DNA from: Photobacterium angustum
GTDB lineage: Bacteria; Pseudomonadota; Gammaproteobacteria; Enterobacterales; Vibrionaceae
Direction: 5' to 3'
Assembly (NCBI RefSeq): GCF_003026365.1
Contig: NZ_PYOM01000004.1
Coordinates: 124,001-188,000 of the forward strand
DNA: 64,000 bases
Each line of letters opens with the position of its first letter. Position 1 is the stretch's first letter. Positions 54,886 through 62,295 of this stretch are shown piece after piece. The notes beneath the pieces are model-generated. The model did no database searches. It saw only the letters and a list, made by a program, of their open reading frames with translations, and was not told where the DNA came from. Both the position numbers and the translations under genes were made by a program.

Positions 54886-54935
54886 AATGGTCTTATTCGT
54901 TATTGTTTAATAAATGAACTTTAAACGAATTAAGA

Positions 54936-55574
54936 ATGAGTAATGATATGACATGTAAAGCCACTACAGCGGCAATACTAATTTCAAGCACTCTCATGAG
55001 TAATGTTGCATTAGCAAAAGCTGGACCTTATATCGGTGTAAATGTCGGTGCTGGTCGTATGGACACTGTGAGTATTGGGCATGAGAATGCAAAATATAAA
55101 TTAAAAGAAGAGTTAGGGGGATTAGCTGCAGGTCTAGATATCGGCTATCTATGGGAACAAGAAAAATTAGAGTACGGTGCTGAGTTTGGTTTCGACACAT
55201 ACGCTGAGAACTCTTATAAATTAGATGATCAAAACAGCAAATACAAAGGTTATAATTTCGATCTTTTGAGTGTTGTAAAATATAAATTCAACCCGCAATG
55301 GAGTTTATTCGGAAAAGCCGGCATTGCATATGTAAACCAAAAAACAACTGGCGATACAAAGAAAAATTTAAATGATAATAACAAAGAAATTAAGCCAAAA
55401 GCAGCGTTCGGAGTTGGTTACAACATTACTGAAAATTTAGAAATTAATGCCGAATATAGCCATGTATTTGCCTCTACGCCAAACAAATTAACCGATAGAA
55501 ATGTAACTAAAGATAATTACAACGAAATAGCCTCTGTTGATATGCTCACCATTGGTACCAAATATAGTTTTTAA
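54936..55574 (+). CDS. Outer-membrane beta-barrel protein (OmpA-like 8-stranded type)
   Basis: 212 residues. Signal peptide (cleavage near VALA-KAG) then GPYIGVNVGAGRMDT, repeated amphipathic strands (LAAGLDIGYLWEQEKLEYGAEFGFDTY, WSLFGKAGIAYVNQ, KAAFGVGYNITENLEINAEYSHVF) and a C-terminal GTKYSF ending in Phe, the outer-membrane assembly signal. The fold is a small outer-membrane porin or adhesin-like barrel without a peptidoglycan-binding domain. An ATG at 54948 is an alternative start. Likely controlled by the phased repeats upstream. Confidence 0.85.
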   Translation: MSNDMTCKATTAAILISSTLMSNVALAKAGPYIGVNVGAGRMDTVSIGHENAKYKLKEELGGLAAGLDIGYLWEQEKLEYGAEFGFDTYAENSYKLDDQNSKYKGYNFDLLSVVKYKFNPQWSLFGKAGIAYVNQKTTGDTKKNLNDNNKEIKPKAAFGVGYNITENLEINAEYSHVFASTPNKLTDRNVTKDNYNEIASVDMLTIGTKYSF

Positions 55575-55656
55575 TACTACATTTTAAAAAAACCTAATAG
55601 AAATAAAGAACTCAAAGCTTTTAGTTATCTAGTTTTGAGTATACACGGAAATAAAT

Positions 55657-56712
55657 ATGAAATATAAAAAATACTCAAAGAAACTATTAAGCCTTTTGAT
55701 TTTAAGTTCATTAGGTACTAGTTTGATCGGATGTGGAAGTGGAAGTGGAGGTGGGGATGAAGATCACTCTCATTCAGAATCCCATGGCTCATTTGATACT
55801 CAAAAAACTAGTTTTTTTCCAATTAGTGGACTTGCATTGGATAATAACGAAGTAACCAAAAACCATCTAGGTGATAGTTCTTTAGCTGTTTTTGATTATA
55901 AAAATATGGATGGTGAAGTTGATCTACCAAGGTTTGGTACTGTGCGCAATCAAGTAGTGGTAGAGATTCCTAATTCAGAGATCACGGGATTAAACGATGA
56001 TGAAGATGGAATAACTAACGACCTTGAAGCTATTTGTAAATTAGATAATACTTATTATCTAGCGGCTGAGAGTGGTTACCATCAGGGTAAATTTGGTCGT
56101 ATATTCCTTATTGAACGAGATCCTACTCCTAAGGCACTAGACTCAGGATTGACAATAGTAAAAACCTATACTCAAGGCATAAATCCAGATGACTTTGCTG
56201 ATGCAAGCTTTGAAGGGTTAGCTTGCGCAGCATCGACTGTTGTTCAGGGAACTTATAATATACTTCTTGGTGATAGAAAATCAGGAAAATTATATTCAAC
56301 TAAAATAGATCCACTAGAAGACTCCCTAACAAATGGTAGGACGGCACTTGATCTAAAACTCGTTGGTCAAATTAATGCACCATCAGAATGGGATACAAAA
56401 CGAAGCATCTCAGATCTATTCTATAATACAGAAGAACATACTTTATATGGTGTGGCTTCTTCTGATCCTGGTGATGATAGTGCTAAACAACCTCATTCAA
56501 CGATTTATCAAGCCACTCATCCATTCCACTTGGAAGATGATCAATTTATTCAAAATATTAGTAGCCCAGAAAAAATTGATATAAAGAAACTTCGCGATTT
56601 TCCACATGACAAAGTCGAGGGGATTACTGGTTATAATATGAAGGACGGTATATTCTGGGGCTCGGATAATGATAAGAAAGGATCTAATAATGGTTATTTT
56701 TACGAATATTAA
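55657..56712 (+). CDS. His-rich lipoprotein, phytase/SdiA-regulated-like propeller
   Basis: 351 residues. Lipobox LIGC (Cys27), then a flexible Gly/Ser stretch and a His/Asp/Glu-rich segment DEDHSHSESH that may bind metal. The remainder has repeated blade-like motifs DLEAICKLDNTYYLAAESG, DASFEGLACA, HDKVEGITGYNMKDGIFWGSDND, resembling the esterase-like-activity-of-phytase or SdiA-regulated beta-propeller families. Family assignment is moderate; catalytic residues are not identified. Ends in a terminator-like hairpin. Confidence 0.6.
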   Translation: MKYKKYSKKLLSLLILSSLGTSLIGCGSGSGGGDEDHSHSESHGSFDTQKTSFFPISGLALDNNEVTKNHLGDSSLAVFDYKNMDGEVDLPRFGTVRNQVVVEIPNSEITGLNDDEDGITNDLEAICKLDNTYYLAAESGYHQGKFGRIFLIERDPTPKALDSGLTIVKTYTQGINPDDFADASFEGLACAASTVVQGTYNILLGDRKSGKLYSTKIDPLEDSLTNGRTALDLKLVGQINAPSEWDTKRSISDLFYNTEEHTLYGVASSDPGDDSAKQPHSTIYQATHPFHLEDDQFIQNISSPEKIDIKKLRDFPHDKVEGITGYNMKDGIFWGSDNDKKGSNNGYFYEY

Positions 56713-56777
56713 TTACATAAGTAATTAAAAAATCATATTATATAGCATTTTACCCTTAATTATTTGATGAAAATTAC

Positions 56778-56818
56778 GCACGCTTAAATAGGTATATTTG
56801 AGCGTGCTACTATATTTG
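56778..56818 (+). terminator. Terminator after the His-rich lipoprotein gene
   Basis: 12-bp stem GCACGCTTAAAT (56778-56789) / ATTTGAGCGTGC (56796-56807), one G-U pair, 6-nt loop, followed by a T-rich tract. Confidence 0.7.
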
Positions 56819-56835
56819 GTTTTAAAAATAAAAAT

Positions 56836-57735
56836 ATGAATAAACTTTTAAAAGTTTTCCTCTCTTTAAGTACTTCTATTATCTTTTTCCCCAATATATC
56901 TGCTGCAACAGAACGAATAAATGTTCCAGTTGCAAACATGCATGAGGCTGCGAATGAAAATAGTTCAATTGTCTCTCAAGCTATATATGCAGAAAAAGTC
57001 AAAATCATCAAGAAAGATAGTAACTGGTTTTTAATACAGTCAAATGATGACTATCAAGGATGGGTCAAAAGTGATGAGATTATTGATGTTAACAACTATT
57101 TTGAGAGTGGTAATATAATTACTACGCTAAGTAGAGAACCACTTATTTACCGCTCTCCTAGTACAGGGGAGTATAAACCATTATTAAAACTACCTTTTGG
57201 TGTAAAGTTAACATCAATAGACAATACAGACAAAACAGAACAAAGATGGATAAAAGTCCGACTTCTTGATGGTAAAACAGCTTGGATTCAACGAGGAGAT
57301 ATACGTGTTGGTCTTGATAAGCTTAACATGGCAGAAATGATTAACTTATCCCAAGCTTTCATTGGAGCTCCATATACATGGGGGGGCAGATCTAGCTTTG
57401 GATTTGATTGTTCAGGTTTTGTTCAACAAATGTATAAAACAATGGGAGTATCTCTACCCAGAGATTCTAAGCCACAATCAGAGTGGGATGGTTTTAGGAA
57501 AGTATCAAAAGCATCTCTTAAACCCGGTGACCTTCTCTTTTTTGGTGAAACAAAAGTAACCCATGTTGGAATGTTTTTAGCTAATAATAATGGACGTCTC
57601 GAGTTTATTGATGCAACCGTATCAAATAATTTAGGTCATAATGCGCCCTACCTTCAAATCAGTAATTTAAATGCTCCCTATTGGAAAAAGCTTTATCTGG
57701 GTGCTAGAAGACTAATTAACCCCTCTAAGTCATAA
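56836..57735 (+). CDS. Exported SH3-NlpC/P60 peptidoglycan hydrolase
   Basis: 299 residues. Signal peptide (about 1-23, NISA-A), two bacterial SH3 domains (about 28-85 and 92-160; NWFLIQSNDDYQGWVKSDEI and RWIKVRLLDGKTAWIQRGDI), then an NlpC/P60 catalytic domain: catalytic Cys192 in FGFDCSGFVQQMY and His in KVTHVGMFLA. These cysteine peptidases cut gamma-D-glutamyl bonds in cell-wall peptides. It stands alone with its own terminator. The location near vxrAB, a wall-stress-type regulator, makes it a plausible target. Confidence 0.9.
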   Translation: MNKLLKVFLSLSTSIIFFPNISAATERINVPVANMHEAANENSSIVSQAIYAEKVKIIKKDSNWFLIQSNDDYQGWVKSDEIIDVNNYFESGNIITTLSREPLIYRSPSTGEYKPLLKLPFGVKLTSIDNTDKTEQRWIKVRLLDGKTAWIQRGDIRVGLDKLNMAEMINLSQAFIGAPYTWGGRSSFGFDCSGFVQQMYKTMGVSLPRDSKPQSEWDGFRKVSKASLKPGDLLFFGETKVTHVGMFLANNNGRLEFIDATVSNNLGHNAPYLQISNLNAPYWKKLYLGARRLINPSKS

Positions 57736-57772
57736 ATAGCTCAAAAAGAGATTTAGTGGATAGATAACTAAA

Positions 57773-57809
57773 GATAGCCTGCATTTAAATTATTGTTGGC
57801 TATTTTTTA
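57773..57809 (+). terminator. Terminator after the NlpC/P60 gene
   Basis: Stem ATAGCC (57774-57779) / GGCTAT (57798-57803) with an 18-nt loop, followed by TTTTTT. Confidence 0.6.
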
Positions 57810-58515
57810 TTTAATATAAGCCATCTCTCTTTTCATTTTTTAAGATAAAATAATAACGTGAAATGTCTATACTCATCAGTGAGCATAGCTTTATCTAATT
57901 TTGGAATTAGTCACAAATATTTTCAAGTATAATATTTTCTATAAGCAGAATTTATTCTCTCATTTCATACAAGATAGATAAAAACATAAGCATCTCGAAA
58001 TAAGTTCTCTATCTTTAACTAATATAATTTCGTAATGTGATACTACTCTCCGTCTGATTGAGTTTAACCATATCAAAATCAATGAGGACTACTGCGCCGA
58101 AAAAGATGATGTCGTTATAATGTTAGCTCTAACATAATGTTATGAGGTAATAGCTAAAGATACGGATAACCTCTTATTCAAATACGTCCCAAGAGAGCTA
58201 CACACCTTTTCTTGATTCCATCACAACAAAATTTTGTTCATACTAAGCAAGTCCTCAAATTCTATCTGCTCAGTCAAATGATAAACAAGCCTATAGGAAT
58301 TCAAAGTCTTACATACTTTCTATCAAAAGCGTGGAAATCAAGTTAATGGAACTCGGCTCGATTTGAACCCACTTTCACGTTCAACAGTAATTAAAATCAT
58401 AAAATTCATAAGTGCATTTTAATCCTTAGGGATAAGCGATCATGAAATAAATGCAACACTTAATTGATTAGCACTGCATTTATAAACAATATTAATGTTT
58501 TAGAAGTGAGTCGAT
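57810..58515. other. 706-bp intergenic region with no recognisable gene
   Basis: Several short frames exist (for example about 58225-58345) but none has a ribosome site or a family resemblance I can name; parts may be decayed coding DNA. A palindrome ATGTTAG-CT-CTAACAT lies at 58120-58135. A tRNA-like stretch on the minus strand near 58347-58370 was examined and rejected. Confidence 0.4.
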
Positions 58516-59028
58516 TTAAGTACGTTTACTACGAACCGCAATGGCCTCAATTTCAATTTTCACATCCTTTGGTAGACGAGAAACCTCAATAAAAGATCTT
58601 GCTGGATATGAGGCATTTAATGTATCGAAGAACTTTCCATAGACTTTATTAATAGCTTCGAAATCATTCATATCTTTTACGAAAATTGTCATCTTTACAA
58701 TATCAGAAAATTTCAAACCAGAGCCTTCAACGATAGCTTTAACATTTTCTAAGGACTGATATGCTTGTTTTTCAACATCTACAGGTACTTCACCTGTGAT
58801 TGGATTTATAGGAATTTGGCCTGAAGTTAAAACCATACTACCAAGATCAACTCCTTGAACATATGGACCTATGGCAGCAGGAGCTTTATCTGTATGGATA
58901 ACTTGAGGATCCATAGTGGTGAGAGCTTTATTATCATGATGCTTTATTTGTGTAAGGTTATTTGCAAATGAGAATTGACTCATAGAAGCAATCGCTAATG
59001 TAATAGTGATTGAAAGAAATTTTTTCAT
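58516..59028 (-). CDS. Exported RidA/YjgF-family protein
   Basis: 170 residues. An N-terminal Sec signal peptide (MKKFLSITITLAIASMSQFSFA) is followed by a complete RidA domain (about 40-168): APAAIGPYVQGV, VLTSGQIPINP, and YPARSFIEVSRLPKDVKIEIEAIA. The catalytic Arg144 and the partner Glu159 are kept, matching Arg105/Glu120 of enamine/imine deaminases. RidA proteins are normally cytosolic; this one is predicted to be periplasmic. Its natural substrate there is unknown. Stands alone, divergent from vxrA. Confidence 0.85.
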   Translation of the reverse strand: MKKFLSITITLAIASMSQFSFANNLTQIKHHDNKALTTMDPQVIHTDKAPAAIGPYVQGVDLGSMVLTSGQIPINPITGEVPVDVEKQAYQSLENVKAIVEGSGLKFSDIVKMTIFVKDMNDFEAINKVYGKFFDTLNASYPARSFIEVSRLPKDVKIEIEAIAVRSKRT

Positions 59029-59369
59029 AAATGCTTTCCTTAAAATGTAATCATTAATTAATTAATAAATGAATTAAACAGGTTATAAATATAACAAATA
59101 TTAATCTGAATATAAGATGAATATAATAATTAACAATAACACCTTATAAAACATTGATTATAAAAAATGCTATTGGTTTTCTATTAGAAAGCTCATTAGG
59201 GTTAAAAAATATATATAAAAATCAGGAAGCCTTTTATTTCTACATATAGGAGAAAATATTATATTCATTCAAAAAATTATAATTAAAAAATTTTGTTTAC
59301 ATTGAGGTTACACTAACAACTTAAATTAAGCTATATTTAGAATAGTATGTACTTTAACCTAATTATAAG
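59029..59369. other. 341-bp divergent promoter region between the exported ridA gene and vxrA
   Basis: Very AT-rich. The only clear element is a pair of TTTACA/GTTACA units spaced by 11 bp at 59296-59312, ahead of vxrA. Confidence 0.4.
59296..59312. promoter_or_regulatory. Phased TTTACA/GTTACA repeats upstream of vxrA
   Basis: TTTACA (59296-59301) and GTTACA (59307-59312), one helical turn apart, 58 bp before vxrA. Similar to the units upstream of the outer-membrane barrel gene; candidate site for the adjacent OmpR-type regulator. Confidence 0.4.
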
Positions 59370-60746
59370 ATGACGTTACTTTATCCGATATTCCTTTCAG
59401 TGAGCTTATTCTCGAGTAGTACTCATGAACCATCTACGTTAGAGTCATGGCTAGATTTTTACAATGGACTATGGAATGAAAGTGATCTTGTAATAACTCA
59501 AAACTCAATCGCTCAATATCCTAACCAACTACTTATTACAAATGCTCAGTATCCAGATTTCGAGCATTTTTCATGGCATGATCTAGAACAATTATCACAA
59601 GTAATTCAAGAATGTAAGGCTCCGGACGTTTATAATCCCTTACTAGGAAGTGCTATTGAATTTGAACTTTATCGTTGTAAAAATATTCCTATACCTTACT
59701 CATGGTTTTTAGCACATGAGAAAATTCACCCAGCAGGTGGAACATTTGCTGATCGCTATTTTGAGAACGTTAAAACATACGATAATAAGGTTAATACTTT
59801 ATTTTCTGGTGATAATCCATCCCACCCCCTTAATGACATATTCAAAAAAATTTCAAAAAAAGGGAGAGATGCTCTTCTTTCAGGTTATCGTGCTTGGTTA
59901 GAACCAGATGCTCTCTGGCTTAACGGAGGTAGTGGGTGGAAACGTATCCCAAATAATAAGTGGCAACCATTTGCAAAAAAACTTGAAATATCTATCAATG
60001 CGAATCAATGTAACTTTCGATACAGTAACCTTTGCATAGCAAACAACAAACCTGAAAATAATATCATTGTTTTATTTTCCACGATTCTTTCATTTTTCTT
60101 AATCATATTGTTAGGACGCACACTATATCTAAAACGTAAACAGAGTCGAGACAAGCGTTTTATTTTACAGTTATTGACACATGAGCTTCGTACGCCTATT
60201 GCAAGCCTAGGAATGACAGTGGGACTTTTCCGACAAGAGTTTGATAGTCTGAATGATAATTCGCAAAATGCTTTATGGAGACTGATTGAAGATTATGAAC
60301 GTCTTTCTCAACTTACTGATGCAAGCAAAAGTTATCTAAGTTCTAAGTATAATCAAAAGTACACATATCAAAAGGCAAATATAAAAGATTGGCTGGAGTA
60401 CAATTGTGAACAACATAATATTAATTTCAATTTAGATGAAGAAAAAACGCTTAAGCTTCCTTATTATTGGCTAACGATCTGTCTAAACAACCTTATAATA
60501 AATGCTAAACAGCATGGAAAGTCACCAATAATAATTGAGGTTACAACTCAAGATCGTCTAATGGTTATTGTTAAGGATTCTGGAAACTTTCCCTACTTTT
60601 GGCAACGAAAAAGCTCAAATCAAGTTTTGAATAAAAACAATATGGGAATTGGCCTGAGTTTGGTTAGCCATTTAATGGAACATATTGGAGGAAAAGTTAT
60701 TTTAAAAAGACACCCTACCCGTTTAATCTTAGAGCTCCCATTATGA
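59370..60746 (+). CDS. vxrA: Sensor histidine kinase, VxrA/DUF3404 type
   Basis: 458 residues. An N-terminal signal/anchor, a roughly 200-residue periplasmic DUF3404-like sensor part with conserved Trp/His/Cys residues (ESWLDFYNGLWNESDLVI; AHEKIHPAGGTFADRYF), a membrane helix (about 232-252) and the kinase core: phosphorylated His271 in LLTHELRTPIAS, N-box NNLIINAKQHG, DSG-type G1 box and GMGIGLSLVSHL G2 loop (reads NNMGIGLSL). VxrA/WigK of vibrios controls cell-wall and type VI secretion responses. It overlaps the regulator gene by 4 bp. No ribosome site stands out before this ATG. Confidence 0.82.
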   Translation: MTLLYPIFLSVSLFSSSTHEPSTLESWLDFYNGLWNESDLVITQNSIAQYPNQLLITNAQYPDFEHFSWHDLEQLSQVIQECKAPDVYNPLLGSAIEFELYRCKNIPIPYSWFLAHEKIHPAGGTFADRYFENVKTYDNKVNTLFSGDNPSHPLNDIFKKISKKGRDALLSGYRAWLEPDALWLNGGSGWKRIPNNKWQPFAKKLEISINANQCNFRYSNLCIANNKPENNIIVLFSTILSFFLIILLGRTLYLKRKQSRDKRFILQLLTHELRTPIASLGMTVGLFRQEFDSLNDNSQNALWRLIEDYERLSQLTDASKSYLSSKYNQKYTYQKANIKDWLEYNCEQHNINFNLDEEKTLKLPYYWLTICLNNLIINAKQHGKSPIIIEVTTQDRLMVIVKDSGNFPYFWQRKSSNQVLNKNNMGIGLSLVSHLMEHIGGKVILKRHPTRLILELPL

Positions 60747-61390
60747 ATAAAATTCTATTAGTAGAGGATGACCAACTCCTAGGACAAGGTCTTCAAGCAT
60801 TTTTACAATCTAACGGTTATCATTGTACGTGGGTTGAAAGTGCCCAAGATACTGAAAAAAAATGGATAAATGCTGACATCGTGATTCTCGATCGACAACT
60901 TCAAGATGGTGATAGTCTTAGCCACCTTCCTCGGTGGCTACAAAAAAAAGCATTACCTGTTATTGTTTTGACAGCTAAGGTCGATATTGAAGATAGAATT
61001 GAAGGGTTAATGTGCGGTGCAAAAGACTATATGATAAAGCCTTTTTCTCAAGAAGAACTATTAGCACGCATCATTACTCATTTACGCCCTATAGGTTCAA
61101 GTGCTATTGTCTATAAATCACTTTCAATTGATACATCTATGCGAGAAGTGCGTGATATAGATGAACAAATAATTCTAAAGCCGAAAGAGTTTCAACTTCT
61201 CTTATTATTGGTACAAAATCAAGGACGTGTTTTTCATCGAGATGAATTACTTAATAAAATTTGGGGGTATCAAGCATTTCCTTCAACACGTACAGTAGAT
61301 AATCATATATTACGACTACGAAACAAATTACCTTGTCTAGACATTGAGACACATCGTGGTATCGGATATCGCTTAATGGAGCATTTATGA
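60743..61390 (+). CDS. vxrB: OmpR-family response regulator, VxrB type
   Basis: 215 residues. Receiver domain with acidic pocket EDD (8-10), phosphoacceptor Asp50 in ILDRQLQDGDSL, Thr in VLTAK and Lys in DYMIKPF. The C-terminal winged helix is of OmpR type (LKPKEFQLLLLLVQNQGRVFHRDELLNKIWG ... STRTVDNHILRLRNKL). It overlaps the kinase and the DUF2861 gene by ATGA, so all three are coupled. The phased repeats upstream of vxrA and of the barrel gene are candidate binding sites. Confidence 0.88.
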   Translation: MNKILLVEDDQLLGQGLQAFLQSNGYHCTWVESAQDTEKKWINADIVILDRQLQDGDSLSHLPRWLQKKALPVIVLTAKVDIEDRIEGLMCGAKDYMIKPFSQEELLARIITHLRPIGSSAIVYKSLSIDTSMREVRDIDEQIILKPKEFQLLLLLVQNQGRVFHRDELLNKIWGYQAFPSTRTVDNHILRLRNKLPCLDIETHRGIGYRLMEHL

Positions 61391-62229
61391 GGTTAAATAA
61401 ATGTATTTCTCTTACGCTGTTAACTTTTTCAATTAACGCTTTTTGTCAACCTGAAGACTACTCATTATTTCGTAATACACCAATGCGATCAACAATGGAT
61501 ACTTTACTTAATGATATGCCTCAACAAGCATGGCAAGAGTTATTATTAGCGATAAGTCAAAATAATATTAAGCCTAAAATATGGTTACCTGTTAAAGAGG
61601 CCATATTATCAAAATCAAATTGTGGTCACCTATTCAACCAAAATGTTAATAGTGGATATACTCAACTAACATTATCAATAATTAGCCGAATAAATCACTC
61701 AAGTAGTGGTTATCAAATAAAAATATCGGCAGAACAAGTAGGAAATAATAATAACTTTATTCTTTTTGACTCTAGTGGTGAGATAATCCTTAAGGGGAAA
61801 TGGAATAAAAATCTTACCTATCAAGAATGGGAAACAAAAGATCTTGTTAGCCAACCTAAAAATGGTGTCTATAAGTTAGTCTCTAATAATAGTGAAATTC
61901 CTATGATTATATCTAACTATAACACTAAAGATTGGCTTATTCCTGAGCAATTAAATAGTAATAAGCTAAAATTAAACTTTCCAAAATTAAATAATAACTG
62001 TGCAGTTCCTAGTATTTTCCTTCAATGGTTTGATGCTAATTATAATCAGCTAGGTAAAAATATAGTTATAAAAAAACAAGGAAAAGAGATCACGATTAAA
62101 AAAGAATTTCATCCCCCGTTAGGCGCATATAATCTTAGAGCTACGACTATGGCTTATGAGTATCAACCAGGAATTAAAGTTCAATATATTCATAGGGTTG
62201 CAGTTCCATTCATAAATTTAGACAGATAG
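61387..62229 (+). CDS. vxrC: DUF2861-family exported protein (VxrC-like)
   Basis: 280 residues with a Sec signal peptide (MRLNKCISLTLLTFSINAFC, cleavage near CQP). The sequence TPMRSTMDTLLNDMPQQAWQELLLAI near the N-terminus and a beta-rich C-terminal half match the DUF2861 proteins encoded third in vibrio vxr operons. Molecular function unknown; probably periplasmic and possibly modulating the kinase. Starts in an ATGA overlap with vxrB. Confidence 0.75.
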   Translation: MRLNKCISLTLLTFSINAFCQPEDYSLFRNTPMRSTMDTLLNDMPQQAWQELLLAISQNNIKPKIWLPVKEAILSKSNCGHLFNQNVNSGYTQLTLSIISRINHSSSGYQIKISAEQVGNNNNFILFDSSGEIILKGKWNKNLTYQEWETKDLVSQPKNGVYKLVSNNSEIPMIISNYNTKDWLIPEQLNSNKLKLNFPKLNNNCAVPSIFLQWFDANYNQLGKNIVIKKQGKEITIKKEFHPPLGAYNLRATTMAYEYQPGIKVQYIHRVAVPFINLDR

Positions 62230-62295
62230 GTGACAATTTAAATTCACTTATCGTTTCTACTAGATGACATGTTATATTTATTATGGAATAAAAAC

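Larger units (their letters stand above)
54490..54935. other. 446-bp region upstream of the outer-membrane barrel gene
   Basis: Contains a long imperfect hairpin (54734-54785) and three GTTACA/GTGACA units in helical phase (54859-54885) about 50-75 bp upstream of the barrel gene. No ORF. Confidence 0.5.

Noticed and set aside
58347..58370. tRNA-like 3' half on the minus strand (GGGTTCAAATC...GAGTTCCA)
   Set aside because: The T-arm does not pair, and no anticodon arm, D-arm or acceptor stem can be formed with the surrounding bases.
58225..58440. Possible decayed coding region (short frames such as ...VNGTRLDLNPLSRSTVIK)
   Set aside because: Frames are interrupted, have no ribosome site, and I could not assign any family with confidence.
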